Assembly (NCBI GenBank): GCA_963969595.1
Contig: OZ018417.1
Span: 15,378,501-15,442,500 of the forward strand
Reading direction: 5' to 3'
DNA from: Neckera pumila
Lineage: Eukaryota > Streptophyta > Bryopsida > Hypnales > Neckeraceae
Length of the DNA: 64,000 bases
The notes beneath the pieces were generated by a model. It had not been told where the DNA came from and did not search any database. It saw only the letters and a program-made list of their open reading frames with translations. The position numbers and the translations under genes were made by a program. Positions 48,842 through 61,140 of this stretch are shown here, piece after piece. Position 1 is the stretch's first letter. Every line of letters begins with the position of its first letter.

Positions 48842-49320
48842 GCGGGAATTTCTGTTAATAAGAGCAAGCAACCGGACCTTGCAATTGGACTACGAATCTT
48901 CAAAACCTGAGGCAACAGTAAACCTCTCAACATCCCAGAGGGAAGGCACAAGACCAGAAAGCGCAATACTCTTTAATATCACCTACATTCTTTAATATCA
49001 CATCCTCTGGTTTCGCACCAAATGGCACATTTTCATTGGAGAGGCCAATTTCAGTGGTCCCGAGGGCGGGTTTCAAGGCCTTTGCACATCCATTTAGGAG
49101 TCCGTAGGTTTATAATCAATACCTTAAATGAGGCTGTTTGTTTGTTTTGTTTTGTTTGTAGCGTAGACAACTTCTTGACCGTGCGTCCCCCGGCCGCGTG
49201 CTTGGTACCGTTGGAAAGCTCTCGCCGAGGAGGGGTGCACCGGCTTGGTTTCGTGGCGTTTGGAGCAGTGGTGCAAAAGTTATTGAATTTCAAAGTATTT
49301 ATTGATTAAAAAATTAGAAA
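48842..49320. promoter_or_regulatory. Upstream region of the lipase gene
   Basis: This is the stretch 5' of the lipase ATG. It has genic composition, including a GC-rich patch at about 49.18-49.25 kb. No distinct TATA box is evident. A longer first exon with an upstream start in another frame is possible but gives no better transit peptide. Confidence 0.35.
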
Positions 49321-49358
49321 ATTACTTTTACTTTGATTTTGGTGGCGTTCTTGCTACT

Positions 49359-49428
49359 GGGAGTGGAACCGGGAGTAGAACTGGGAGTAGAATCGGAAGT
49401 AGAACCAGGAGTGGAACCGGGAGTAGAT
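49359..49428. repeat. 12-bp minisatellite, about six units
   Basis: Units of GGGAGTRGAAYC type repeat with small changes. In one plus-strand frame they read as a Val-Glu-rich repeat after a hydrophobic stretch, but there is no start codon after the preceding TAG, so I do not call a gene. Confidence 0.8.
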
Positions 49429-49429
49429 G

Positions 49430-50879
49430 AAAATTGGGCCAACGGCACAGGGTCACACTAGTATAGTGTAAAACATCATGAGTGGTGCAAATTTTTCTAT
49501 ATTATCTTTTTAAAATTAGAAAATGAGCACTCCAGGGTTTTACACTTGAAGTTCAATTTGTTATAAATTTTAGTGATGATCTTTAAGTTGGTTTTATCAA
49601 TTTTTAATGTGACCTTTGAGGTTTCATATAACCATGGGGTTCATTTGAAGTTACAAATAAAAAAACTGGTGGAATGAAGCCAAGATGAAACAACGTAATT
49701 TTGCAGGCCAAATATAATGGAATTTCAAAATTACAACTAAAATTGAAGCGACATAAAAATTGTCTTTTCAATTGAGGGAGTTGACAAAAGCTTTTTTGAA
49801 GGAATCAATGGGAACCTATGGGGCTCAATTAATTCCAAAACCAAGGCTACAAAAATTTGTTGGATTTGAAAAATATATGAGAGTTGAAAGGATCCACTTT
49901 GCAACCATGGGGCTTGGATCTTTGGAATTTCTATATTGACAAAGAGAATTCAACACCGGCGATTGGTCAACATACACTAGCTCCAAAGTCCAACAAAGTT
50001 GAGAATTTTAACCCTCCAAGGACAAGCTTATAATTATTTATTCAAACTTCATTTTACAAATACCTGTAATTGTGATATTTTGTATGTATATTTTTAAAAT
50101 GTGAATACATGTCTTCTATTAATTGTAAAAATTTCACATCTTTTGTAAAAAAATTGAAATTATTGAAAGTTATTGAATAAGAAATGAAACAATTTATACT
50201 AAATGCAATATATGCTGATTTTTTTTAAATCTCTCTATAGGTTTATATTATACTGCAGAACATCATGGTACATATTTTTTTTATTAAATCATTACCAAAA
50301 TTAGAAAATTAGCATTCTATGGAAGACTCTGTATCTCGCTCCGCATTTATTTTTCAATTTGCTCTTCAATATTTCAAATATTTTAAGTAGAATTAAAAAT
50401 GAATAGCCAAAGAATAACAATAAAAAATAGATTACCAATAAAAAATCTAATGTTTTGGGGTCTCTAATATTTGTGTGATAATTCCCATTGCTAGGTTCTT
50501 CCAACCCCAAAATAGGCCTTTAATTTTTAGTTATGCATTATTGATAGTGTGGAGAGCAACAAAGCCTACTTACATTTTGATTTTGTAAAGATGGAATCTT
50601 TGACCATAAACTAAATGGCCATTTGGACCTACAACCATATTTATAAATTCAAATGTCTTCGTAGAATATGGGAACATGGAAGTCTAAGAAAGATAATTAT
50701 GATGATTTTAGGTAGTACATTGGGTTGATTACAATATGTGACTGAATTTTCTTATAAAAATTCATTCCAATAGAATCTATGTAAAGATTAGTGATGATAT
50801 TTAGATATTCTATGACTTGATATGTCCTGAAAATGCTTACTCACAAATTTAAGTATATGGACTATTCATAAGCTTTCAT
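49430..50879. other. AT-rich DNA, no gene seen
   Basis: No supported genes, RNA or paired terminal repeats. Confidence 0.5.
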
Positions 50880-51792
50880 ATAACCCCTAAAGGACCATAG
50901 AGCCCACTTTGGGCTTCTTGAGAACTTGGGCAGGTTCTTTTGACTTCATAATTTTGAATTTTTGCATGAAATTTTTGAGATGGATGCTACTCATCATAAT
51001 CTACATGTGAAGCTTTGTTTCACATTATCTTTATAAACATTGCAAAAGTTAGATGTTTTTTTATTTAAATTTTAATGTCAAACTAGGCATCCAAAAATAA
51101 GTTTTAAAAAAAATAAACTATTTTTTGGAGATTTTAAAGATTAATAACTATTCAAAAAAAATTTGAACCATTCAATTCCAAATAATGAGGTAAAAGTTAT
51201 GAGGAGTTTTATTTTGTGGGAATGAAGGTAGAAAAAACATATAAAGTTGTCTTTTGCTCTCAATTTTAAAAGATTTCAAATGAAAATAAAAGTAAAGGAC
51301 TCTAATGCTTATTAGAATATTTTCATCACTAGAAATTCTAATTCTCAAATTCTTCCAAAATTTATTTGCATATTAGTTTTATCTTTCATTCAATAACACC
51401 TTCTACTTCACAATTTGAAAAAAAATTAATTTGAAAGTTTTTGTTCTTATTTTTTTCAAATTGTTTATGGTTTCAATCCATTTTTTCTACTAAAATGCAC
51501 AAGTTATAGGACATACATGTTTTTTTTCTAAAAATATTGAAAGACAAAACCTCACCTTTTAGAAGGGTTAGATAAGCCTACATTTTGAAGTTTAGGTACA
51601 TTAAACTTTCAATCGGTGTGGTTATTTGCTCTAAATTTTAGGGCAATGTACTTGAACAAGTCAACTGAAAGATCAAATAATTGGATTTGTTAAAAAATTA
51701 TTATTAATGAAGATTTTGATCTTGCTTTAAAGATGAGTAATTTTCGAAGTGGTTTCAAGCCTCTAAACATGATGGACCTCTTTAGGGGATAA
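50880..51792 (-). mobile_element. TTAA-family element flanked by ATAA (913 bp)
   Basis: The ends are CCCCTAAAGGACCAT and AGGTCCATC-like inverse ending CTTTAGGGG. The four flanking bases are ATAA on both sides (50880-50883 and 51789-51792), in direct orientation. A subterminal hairpin (AGCCCACTTTGGGCT) lies near the left end, so the copy is inverted relative to 37403-38335. Confidence 0.8.
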
Positions 51793-51879
51793 ATTGGGGA
51801 CTCCCCAAAGCACTAGTTATTGGGCTATGGATCCGTGGAAATAGGGAATAATAACTTGCAAATATAGCTACTAAGTCTA

Positions 51880-52195
51880 TGATTCCATTAGATGAGAAAT
51901 CAGCCTTGTGGAGGGCTGCGTGTTCCCAACCTGTGAGAACTGCCGAATTCAGGGCCGTGGCAGCTCGCTGACATGGCCGAGCGACTGCCACGTCGGAAAA
52001 AAATAATTTTTTTTTTCAAAAAAAAAAAATGAAAATTTTTTTTCTGTTTTTTTTTTCATTTCAAGAATGAAATTTTTTTTTTTTTTGAAATTTTTTTGAA
52101 ATTTTTTTGTCGGGAACAGCCGTTCCCTGAAATTGCGGGGGGGGACTAGCGTCGGGAACGGGCCCGAAACGGCCCTCCCGACCCCCCAAAACTCA
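51880..52195. mobile_element. MITE-like structure with GC-rich arms and an A/T-only centre
   Basis: GC-rich flanks (GCCGAGCGACTGCCACGTCGG on the left; CGGGAACAGCCGTTCCC and GCGTCGGGAACGGGCCCG on the right) enclose about 110 bp of A and T runs. The plan is the same as in the MITEs at 6817 and 20576, including GACTGCC next to an AAAAAATAATTTTTT centre. Clear terminal repeats were not found, so the borders are approximate. Confidence 0.4.
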
Positions 52196-53680
52196 TCTAA
52201 TGATTGTAGGGGCCAATATTATGTTGCTTTTGAAAGTTTACAATATAGTCTCCGATTAGCAAAAAAATTCAAATACTACTTCCAACATCTTTCCACTACA
52301 ATTTGTTCATCTATTGGAACCAAAATTTCACTACATGGCCTTACAAAAGACACAAAATTTCTTATATTGTCACTTTAAGGAGTGTTGCTACCTTAACCAA
52401 GCAAAAACGATCATGGGGGAAAAAGTACATGGTTTTACAGTGTTACAAAAGACTCTATTACTTTACACCTACATTTCATCATATTTAAAGTTGAAGACAT
52501 TCCATAGTAACAGTGCAAGGTCAAATTGATAACACGCCAGTATCTCCACCATAGAACTCATCCAAATCCATTTACTTTTCTAACAAAATTAGAACCTTAA
52601 TGCCAACAAGGATTAATATGTCAGTCCTTTATTGGTGGATACTTCAATGCTAATAGAGACATGGAATGAAAGTTATAGGTTATTTGTAGGACGTTTATCT
52701 AATTATGAGCAGTTTTGTAATTTCAAGGCAGACCTTTTCAGAATTCATAGAAATTACAATTTTAATCAGAAAATTGTAATTCCACTTCGGTTTGATTTGT
52801 GAAACAAGCACACACCTCTGAAAAATATGTGCCCATCCTACTTTTGGCCCCAAGATATTCAGATTGCAAATCAAGGTGGTAATAAGCTTGTCTACCTTAT
52901 ACTTGGGAGGAACGGTGAGTTTAGATATTTATACCTCAATAAACTTGACAAAGCAATGTCGCTTTTCATTGTTCAACTGTGGATGGTACAAAAGAATGGA
53001 CCAGCGGTAGTGACGTTCTCAGTACTGGCCGCAGTCACTGCCGAAAAGCTCGATCGACTGACTATGGATTTGCATCACCGAAGCTACAGTAGCTCTACAC
53101 AATTCTTCCATCGCCGGCTATCCTTGCAGTGACATGGCCACAATCACGGCGATAATAAGATCACCAATGCCGGCTGTAATCTACACAACCCTCTTTCCGG
53201 GCTCTACCAAAAAAACAAATACCCTAAAACCCTAACCAGAAAATTCTCACCCAAAACCCTAACTAACGACCACACCTCGGAGATTCTTCTTCAGAACATG
53301 TCACGACAGGAGTGGATAATGGACGTTGTTGCAAGTCATCATAAAATGGGTTTCACACCCCACTTACTGTATCAAGCTATATATCCTCTCCACTTGGCTG
53401 GTGCATCACTTATTTCTTCAATTCGTTGATCAGAAAACCTGCTTGGCAAGGCGGATTTCTTCAATTGAAAATAACTCTGCTCCACCCATGAGTAAAATCA
53501 GGAGTCTTTTGTAAGCTCCTCAACCAATTTTCCTCCATTTCAACCTTACGTGTTTCGCTCACCGGTTATCAGCAGTCTTTGTGGAGGTATCAGAGCTTAT
53601 CAGAGCTTATCAGAACTGCAAGCGGACCAGGTTGAAGATCAGCTACTACCGCCTGATCAATGATGCTTGAAACCCGCCGA
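52196..53680. other. Intergenic DNA 3' of the receptor kinase
   Basis: Mixed composition. A telo-box-like cluster lies at 53222-53268. A 12-base unit (TTATCAGAGC-type) repeats at about 53587-53615. A 41-codon plus-strand frame from ATG 53298 follows the telo-box but has no recognisable domain. The last part before 53681 is probably the 3' untranslated region of the kinase gene. Confidence 0.4.
53222..53268 (+). promoter_or_regulatory. Telo-box-like cluster (three ACCCTAA/CCCTAAA motifs)
   Basis: CCCTAAAACCCTAACC and CAAAACCCTAACTAACG occur within 47 bases. In plants such telo boxes are promoter elements of translation-related and cell-cycle genes, or interstitial telomeric repeats. No clear gene start follows, so its role here is open. 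Confidence 0.45.
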
Positions 53681-56600
53681 TTAGTTATCAAAGTCTATGG
53701 AAGAATTGTCGACGACAGGTGCGCCTGATTGCACTGGCACCAATTCCGCCTCCGTGACGGAGTCCGGCATCTCTTGAAGGTTGCCAAGTACCTGCAACAT
53801 GGAGGGCCGCGTCGATGGGATGTGCCCCGTGCAGAGAATGGCAGCGTTCAGGATGTGCAAAATCTGGTTCAGTTGCGGCTCCTCCGCCGATTGGAAAATG
53901 GTCATGTCGATGGCGTAGCGTTCACGGGCTTGCGATTGCAGGGATCGCACCCACGCAGGGAGCGTGATGCCGGAGGTCACTTCCTCACTCGCGGGCCTCT
54001 TGCCGGTGATGATCTCCAGGAGCAACACGCCGTAGCTGTAGACGTCTCCGGCTTGGGTGCAGTCGCTTGCGAATCCGTACTCTGGGAAACACCAACAAAA
54101 AAACATTATTCGGTCAGAGATGGAAAGAACTCTCAAGTCGTTCGATATGATTTAAGTAGTGCTCTCGTTGCTCCACAGCCCACTATATATAAAGAACTCA
54201 ACTGAAGGTTATTCTCTCTCTCTATGCAAGTCTCTCTCTAGACTTGACTAACATCTGTTTGCATCGGAGGAATTCAGGCCTCTCCAAGTTTCGTCACTCA
54301 GATAGTAATGCCAATTGAACGTCAATTTCTGTCTACACAAGTCTCTCTATGGAACTCTCACTATGCAAGTTTTTCTCTAGACTTACCGAACTTCGGTTAA
54401 CGTCAAAGGAATTCAAGTGTCTGCAAGTGGTGTCACATAAGTCGTGATTCAAATTGTATTCGTTGTTACAATTCTGCATGAACTCGCACAACGACAACGG
54501 CACTCACATCTGGAATGAAGAGCTCTTACCAGGCGGAGCGTACCCCAAGGACCCGACCCAGGACGCCGCCGTGGCGCCTTTACTGTTCTGTTTGATCAGT
54601 CGCGCCATTCCGAAGTCCACCAGCTTCGGCTCCATATCCGAGTCCAGCAGCACATTCGCCGCTTTCAAGTCACAGTGCACCACTGAGTTCCCACAGGTTT
54701 CATGGTGCAGATAGACCAGCCCCGTGGTCACGCCCATTATAATCCGCAGCCGCTCATTCCAATTGAGTTGACTCGTTTGCTGCCCCGGCGGATGCAGATG
54801 CAAGTCCAAGCTCCCATTGGGACAAAACTCCATGAGCAAGGCCAAGGCGCTCGGGTTCATGTAGTAGCCCATGAGCCTGACCAAGTTCCGGTGCCGAATG
54901 CGGCTGAAGTTCACCATCTCCGCGTCCAGTTTATGTCGATCCTTCTTCCGAAACTTCGCAATGCACCACTGCTTCACCGCAAACACGGTTCCATCGGGTA
55001 ACACCGCCTTCTCGATCTTGCTCGATTCCGCGCCCCTGCGGATGTTCCCACTCAACGTCCTGCTAAACCCAAAACCTGCCGCTAACGTCTCCGTGGAGTT
55101 TGTCGCGGCTTGAATCTCCTCAGCTGTCAACTTCAGCGCCTTGAAGTACTTCGAGAACAGCACCACATTCTTCTCCGGCGCGGGACGGCGACGATGCACC
55201 AAGTAGCGAATCAGAAGGGCGGCGAACAGCAACAGGACACAGCCTTCAGCTGCAGCGCCGAGGATGGTGACCAACGTCGGCCGCTTCTTGTTCGTCGCCA
55301 CGGAAGCCGGCGTCACCGCTTGGCCAGGACATGGCCTGCCCACCATCCGCCCACACAAACCCGGATTCGCGAGAAACGAGCTCGGCAGAAGATTGCTAAG
55401 CAAACCAACATCGGGCACAACCCCTTGCAACTGGTTCACCGACACGTTGAAGAAGACGAGCGAGCTCATACTCGCCATGCTTTCAGGGATGGCGCCCGTG
55501 AGCTTGTTAAACGACAGGTCCAGCTTGGTGAGGTTCTGCAAGTCGCCAATACTAGAAGGAATCAACCCCTCAATCCCATTATGCGAGAGATTCATCACGA
55601 ACGTCAAATCTCGCAGCAAGCCGAGCGTTTCGGGTAACGACCCGCTGAGCTGATTATCAGAGAGATCCAAGCTTTGCAGCTTCGTGCAGTTACCGATGGT
55701 TCCCGGAATGCTTCCCGTGAATGCGTTTCCGGACAAATTCAAATCCAGAAGCTCATCAAGGTTCCCAATTGCGGGAGGAATTAACCCCGACAGTCGGTTG
55801 TAAGAGAAGTCGAGGTGCGTTCGAAGCTGCACCAAGTTGCCCACAATGGAATCAACAGACCCCGTCAAATTGTTCGCCGAGATGTTGAGAAACTGGAGGG
55901 AGGTGCAGTTCAGGAGCGAGATCGGAACCTCCCCGCTGAATCGATTCCCACCCAAGTGTAAGAATCTCAGAACCCGTGTCCAGCCTAACCACATCGGGAT
56001 CGGTCCCGTGAAGCCATTCTCGCCCAAATTCAAAACATTCAAAGCCGTGAAATTGCGCACCATCGCCGGAAACACGTCGCTCATGCCGCACCCGTTCACG
56101 TCGAGCTCCTCGATCGTCACGCACGACGCGAGGCTCAATGGAAACGGACCTTTGAACAAATTCCCCGCGAGACGGAGCACACGCAAGCGTTGCAGCGACC
56201 CGATCTCGTCCGGCACGGCGCCCGTAATCGAGTTCCCAGCGAGATCCAATACCTCCAGGAACGTCAGATTCGCGATGCGGCGCGTCAAGACTCCTTCCAA
56301 ACTGCGGTTTGGGAGACTTAGTGACATGACGTGACCCGCAGCGTTGCACTGGATGCCGTACCAGTTGCAGTGATTAGGGTTGTTGGTGTCATTCCAAAGC
56401 TTGAAAACGCCCGTTGGATCGGCTGTCAATTCGCCTTTGAAATACAGGATCGCCTCCAGTTCTAGGTCACGAAAGGATGGAGCTGGTAACGCTGGCCAGG
56501 GCGATGTTGCATTCAAAGGAGGAAGTGCTGTTGGTGCCGGTGCCGGAGGTGTTGGCGGCGGTTGTTGCAATGGAGGTGGACTCTGTACAGGAGCAGCAGG

Positions 56601-56768
56601 CAGAGCAGATGACGGTGCTCCAATTACTACTACGTCATGAACTTGTTGTTCCCCCATCAATCGCCTTGAAACCCATTCTGATTCATGACGCACTGGCTCA
56701 GGAGTGTCTGCACAACCAGGAACACAAAGCCAAAACCAAATTAAAACTTCATTTGTCATTCTTAGCAC
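53681..56768 (-). CDS. Leucine-rich-repeat receptor kinase, non-RD type
   Basis: Exon 1 is 56768-54530 and exon 2 is 54081-53681, with one GT..AG phase-1 intron, giving 879 residues. Order: short hydrophobic start, proline-rich stretch (about 50-97), LRRNT-type segment (ELEAILYFKGEL..HCNWYGIQC), about twelve LRRs (145-470), a transmembrane helix (about 499-525) and a kinase domain. The kinase has FAVK (Lys599), Glu617, HCDLKAANV (Asp700) and DFG (Asp718), then LGYAPPEYGF. The Cys before Asp700 makes it a non-RD kinase, as in plant LRR class XII immune receptors; that role is an inference. The glycine loop (GFGFSRTLSG) is atypical. The start is uncertain: an acceptor (..TTGTGCAG) at 56708 is in phase with a donor at 57428, so the hydrophobic N terminus may be intron. 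Confidence 0.9.
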
Positions 56769-56821
56769 TCACCAGCTTTCGATTTTGTGAGCAAAACCAG
56801 CGGTGATGTGTGCGTTTGTAA

Positions 56822-56879
56822 TGAGCTACCAGGGAACTCCCGGGAAGGAGCTCATAACATTCTTAAGTACTATAGTACT
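56822..56879. repeat. Two short palindromes upstream of the kinase frame
   Basis: GAGCTACC..GGAGCTC forms an imperfect palindrome around CCCGGG (56822-56853). AGTACTATAGTACT is a perfect 14-base palindrome at 56866-56879. Their role is unknown. Confidence 0.6.
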
Positions 56880-57427
56880 GGCGTGGCATCTTTTGAGAGC
56901 AGTGCCAACTAAGAGTTGTTTATAGCAAAGTCATGCCAAATCTGTGCAAATCACGTGAAATTAAAGCTCTGACATACTCCACAAGTGAAGACGATGGCTC
57001 TTTGGCTTCAGAAGCTCTCAACTAAGGAAGTGTTGACCAGGGGCTCCTTTTCATGTCAATTCAGAGGGTGCTCAAAAAGGGTACTGTAGAATATATTGTT
57101 GGATCCTAAACGAGAGAAGTTTTGGGGTACTCAGTACTCACTAGAAGAAATTTGGAACCCAAAGACTCTAAGTTCCCTGCTTTCATGATTACACAATCTC
57201 TAGAGAATTTTGGTTTTGCATGATAACAGATGATTGTACACTGTGACAAAAAAACGTTGCAAATACAGAATCTAAATCTAAACTTTATAAGTGTCTCTCT
57301 TTGGCACATGGAATACTAATTGGGAAATACATGGAACTCGGAGTCCAACTCTGCAAAATTTTCGCTCGGAATGTGAAATTGCAGCACCCGGGTGAAAGAG
57401 AAACAATTATCAAGGTCCAAGTGTTAC

Positions 57428-58103
57428 CTGAATCTGCCGATTTCCAAGGTCGTGCCGATTGGTAGTTCATTTCACCGCAGTCCTGAATAAATTCCACCTC
57501 CGCTTCCTTCGCGACGAAATTTGCAGCGTCAGACACCCGCGCTCCGCCGAAACCGCCATGGCTGCAATTCACAGTCACTCCCGACTGGCCGCTGGGACAA
57601 TAACGAAACCGCAAAAACTCAGACACATTTCAAAAGAAAGCCTGAAACTCAGAAACTTCAAATCAAAACTTCCAGCTCTGATCCTCAAAACGCACAGTTC
57701 TGGACTTCCCAAACAACGGCGTAAGACACACCAGCTAAACCCCTAAATAATCGGCATTCCTATGCAATACAACGTCCTTCGTAACGAGGATTGATTGATT
57801 GCGACAGAAACCAAGATCGCGGTGTTGTCAATGCCAAAACCCGAGTCCTTGCACGAATTCAACCACAAGCTACATTTCATTGGATTCTGGACACAGTGAA
57901 ATTGCTTTTAGGGTACAGGATTTAAACCATACCTGGGAAAGTGCAAGACACAAGCGATGAACATCATGCGAACGAGACGCAACAACCGCCATGACTCGGC
58001 CATGAATGCCACACTCCGAGGCCAGCGCCTGCAAGAGCTCCGATTTCTTCGCCTGATTCCTGCTTGTGTCTTCAATGCGATGTACTACCAGCCTTGCTCC
58101 CAC
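57428..58103 (-). other. Candidate upstream exons of the receptor kinase gene
   Basis: Two minus-strand blocks look exon-like. One (about 58103-57935) ends CTTTCCCAG|GTATGG. The other (about 57590-57428) is preceded by a pyrimidine-rich acceptor region and ends GATTCAG|GTAACA, in phase with the acceptor at 56708. They could encode an extra N terminus (VTVNCSHGGFGG.., FIQDCGEMNYQ..) or be leader exons; one reading gives a 30-codon upstream frame starting ATGGCGG. I recognise no domain. No transcript data are available to choose. Confidence 0.3.
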
Positions 58104-61100
58104 GATCTCACTGAGGTGGTGAAGATCTTTCGCTTTCTCCGGCCCCTCATACTGCTAGCTCTCTCTACTGTGCTTCCGTTCACTGCTCCGCATTTGCCGA
58201 TTTCATCAATCCTTGGGCTACCATCACTACCGAAGGTGTGAGCTCGCGCCTGCTTCCGAAAGATCCTCACTCCCAGTGTACGTAGACAATCTAAAGTCAA
58301 TCCTGCAACACGCAATGTTCCCGCCGTCTTTTCGCTTCAATTCTTTGTTCCCGTCGTTCGGTGATCATTGGGTGGAAATGTAAACCTCGGTTGGCATCCT
58401 AAACCCCAGAACGCAAATGAGAGCTGCCGAATCTTTACCAAAACCTCAAACTGGCCATACTCGCTGCATTGTCCCTCACACGACAACAATCCTCAAGCCA
58501 CGACAAAGGTCGAAACAACAGAAGCGCGCGCATCCAAGTCACTCATCATCATCACTCTTCCCGAACATCATCGACTCTATAAACGGAAAAAACAGAATCA
58601 ACTAAAGAAGTAAAAAGGCACCCTAAGCCCATCGCTGGAGCTGGGCTATGCTCCGGAGCATCATGTCCCCGCTACGTTAACCCAACCCTACGAAACAGGC
58701 CAGTAACCGCAACCCCAGTGACGGAACAATCGTCTGGCCCAAAATGGAAAGCTTAAATGACCCAAGAATAGAATTTTTTTCCAGTAATGGCTTCTTCCAG
58801 TGCCGGGCACCCTGTTGCTCTGATCCTTCTCCGAGAAACGAGCGTGCACAGACTGGAGTGACTGGACTCGGGCAAGGATAGGAATAAAGTAAAAACCAAT
58901 TTATTTGTAGGAGAGGGCAATTGGAGGAGGGAAACATGGCATTAAAAGCGGAGCTCCGAGTGCCATATCATGACTGCAGGCGCCCTGCCTTTGCAAGCCA
59001 GCCAGGTTTTCAGGTTAGCTACAATTGCTCACAGAGACAGTGAGTGGACCCTTTTATAGCAGCAGCGCCAGATTCGTAAAACACGCCAACCGTATTCCCA
59101 CAGCCACTTCCACCCTGACACCGGTATACATGTCTTGCTGTTGTGAAAATTGGCCTTCAGTTCCCTGCCCCAACACCATTTGATCACTAGTACAGTTGCC
59201 AAGCTTTTGCAACACGGATCCATCAATCGTCAACGCCTTCATTAATTTTATCATTGACACAAAGAACCAGATCATGCCAGTAATAAACGTCGTCCTGTTC
59301 CCGCTTCTCAGTACAGTAGTCCAGCGTGAGAATCGCAGAGCTCATAACTCCCGAGTGGGAGCTTCGGGCTTTGCAATGGATGCTGTCATGGATTTTGTTT
59401 TCTACAGTATTTTCGACTCAAAAGGAAAATTTACAACGCAGTTGGAGATTTGGGAGGGATGATCGATGGTTGACAGGGAGATCACGAGATTCTCAAGATG
59501 CAATTGCGCATCAAGGATCTAAAGGTACTGGAAAGTGAAACCGGACTTTCAGCGTGAGCTAGTGCACTGGCCCACAAAAGATTGTGCGATTGATGACTGC
59601 AGGAGCTCGTGCACTTTGGGAAGCGAACATCCAAGCCAGGATTGCAGCAAAGGCGCATGATTTTAGGGTGGTTTCGATGATAATATTCGGTGGTTGTGAA
59701 CATGATGGATCAGAGCTTTTGTACTAAGCACAAGATTTTGAAAGAGTTTGGTGCAACGGTTGCTTCTAGAGGTTAGTATGAAATGATCTACCCTGTGAAT
59801 AGTGGACCCACAGACAGACAGACTCTGTAGCAGTGAGTGGGATTTCATGTGTGTTGGGTGGCTACTTTGTAGCTGTTTTCATGTGGCATGGGTTGGGAGC
59901 TTTAATTTGCTGCCCTCCAGGTGACTTCTCCGGAACAAGTTTATGAGGCATGGGACTCGGCTATGGCTTTGTCCCCTACGCGGCAAGTAGGGCAGTCGGT
60001 ACAGCCATGGTACCCTCGCATTAGCAGTTACATAATACCATAGCAGTTGAATTCAATTGCATCACCGGCCCTTCTTTATGGTGACATGCTTCTGAAATTC
60101 GCAGACGTGAGAACTGACGACAAAATTCATTCATACACATGCGGCGTCTTTGGTCAGTAATGTAGCTGAGACAAGTGTAGCATGTTGTGTATTGTGAATA
60201 TCTACCCTCTTCTGGAAACGGTACGAGTCTTGGAGAAACGAACTCTTCGTTCAGACCGTCCCCTTCAAAGTACAATTTATTGTGAATGGATAAAAATGAA
60301 CAAAGAAAAATGAACAAATCTACACAGTGAAAACCAAGCAAAAAGCAAAAAAGAGACTTATTATAGTGTACATAATGGCATTTGTCGAAGTAGACTCCCC
60401 AAACATTGGCTTGTTGCTTTTTTTTCTTATTTTTTTTACAACTGTAGAATATTTTGCCTCCAGCCATTTGTTGTCTGGGAGACATCGTCACTTGCTTAAT
60501 AATTTTACCTTCACATTCTCCAATGGAGATGGCAACTTAATAAACAACTCAAAACTTTGACATTCACTGGAGCCATGTGTGGCCTACATGAGTGGCCAGA
60601 CTTCTTCCTCTACCTATTGGTAGTTTGGTACCTCCCACAGGAGATGAGCTCACGATTGAGCACATAAAGAATCTAGATTCCTGTTCCAAGGGTGTGAAGG
60701 CAACTCCTTAAGAATTAGAAGTTCGATGCCACCAAATTGTACCTCAGAATAAAAGTGTTGTTTCTGCATTTCACCTGCACAAGTGTAAGTCGAGTGAAAT
60801 CGCAACACCAAAATACATGAGTCTCGCCACAACTAAGACTTGGAACAAGGGAACCACTTGTGTCAAATCAAAAGGTCATCTACGGAACGAGGGACATAGA
60901 GTCACACCAAAACACAATTGTTTACACAGCTGTACAATCGAACGAGAAAACGTTGAATCCTTCCATCACGCAATTAGATTCGATACCTAGTTCCTCAGAT
61001 CTAACATCTCAAGATAACCTCCAATTAAATCCCTCTGCCGTAAGTGTAAGAGGGAAACCTCGCAATGGCACCTTTTTTGGTGCTAGTCAAAAATTACACA

Positions 61101-61140
61101 CTCTGCACACGGTTGTGAGAGCCTAGGAGCAGCAAAGATC
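58104..61140. other. Gene-like but unassigned interval between kinase and mTERF genes
   Basis: Composition is genic. Possible coding pieces: plus-strand ATG at 58935 (short frame ending at a possible GT donor), a plus-strand 88-codon frame at 59196-59462 with a hydrophobic run (MPVINVVLFPLLSTVV), and a minus-strand 156-codon frame at 60021-60491 with a lysine run. None shows a domain I know, and I could not link them through splice sites. Parts are probably flanking and regulatory DNA of the two genes. Confidence 0.3.

Noticed and set aside
49321..49460. Hydrophobic stretch followed by Val-Glu-Pro-Gly repeats on the plus strand
   Set aside because: It has no ATG between the upstream stop and the hydrophobic stretch, and the repeat is a 12-bp minisatellite. 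Without a start codon I do not call a gene.
53585..53620. GGTATCAGAGC, like the primer-binding site of plant copia elements
   Set aside because: It is part of a small TTATCAGAGC tandem repeat, and no LTR end precedes it.
53729..54205. Plus-strand 158-codon open frame
   Set aside because: It lies antisense to the kinase exon 2 and is a by-product of its codon composition.
55110..55653. Several plus-strand frames opposite the LRR and transmembrane coding region
   Set aside because: They are antisense shadows of a well-supported GC-rich exon.
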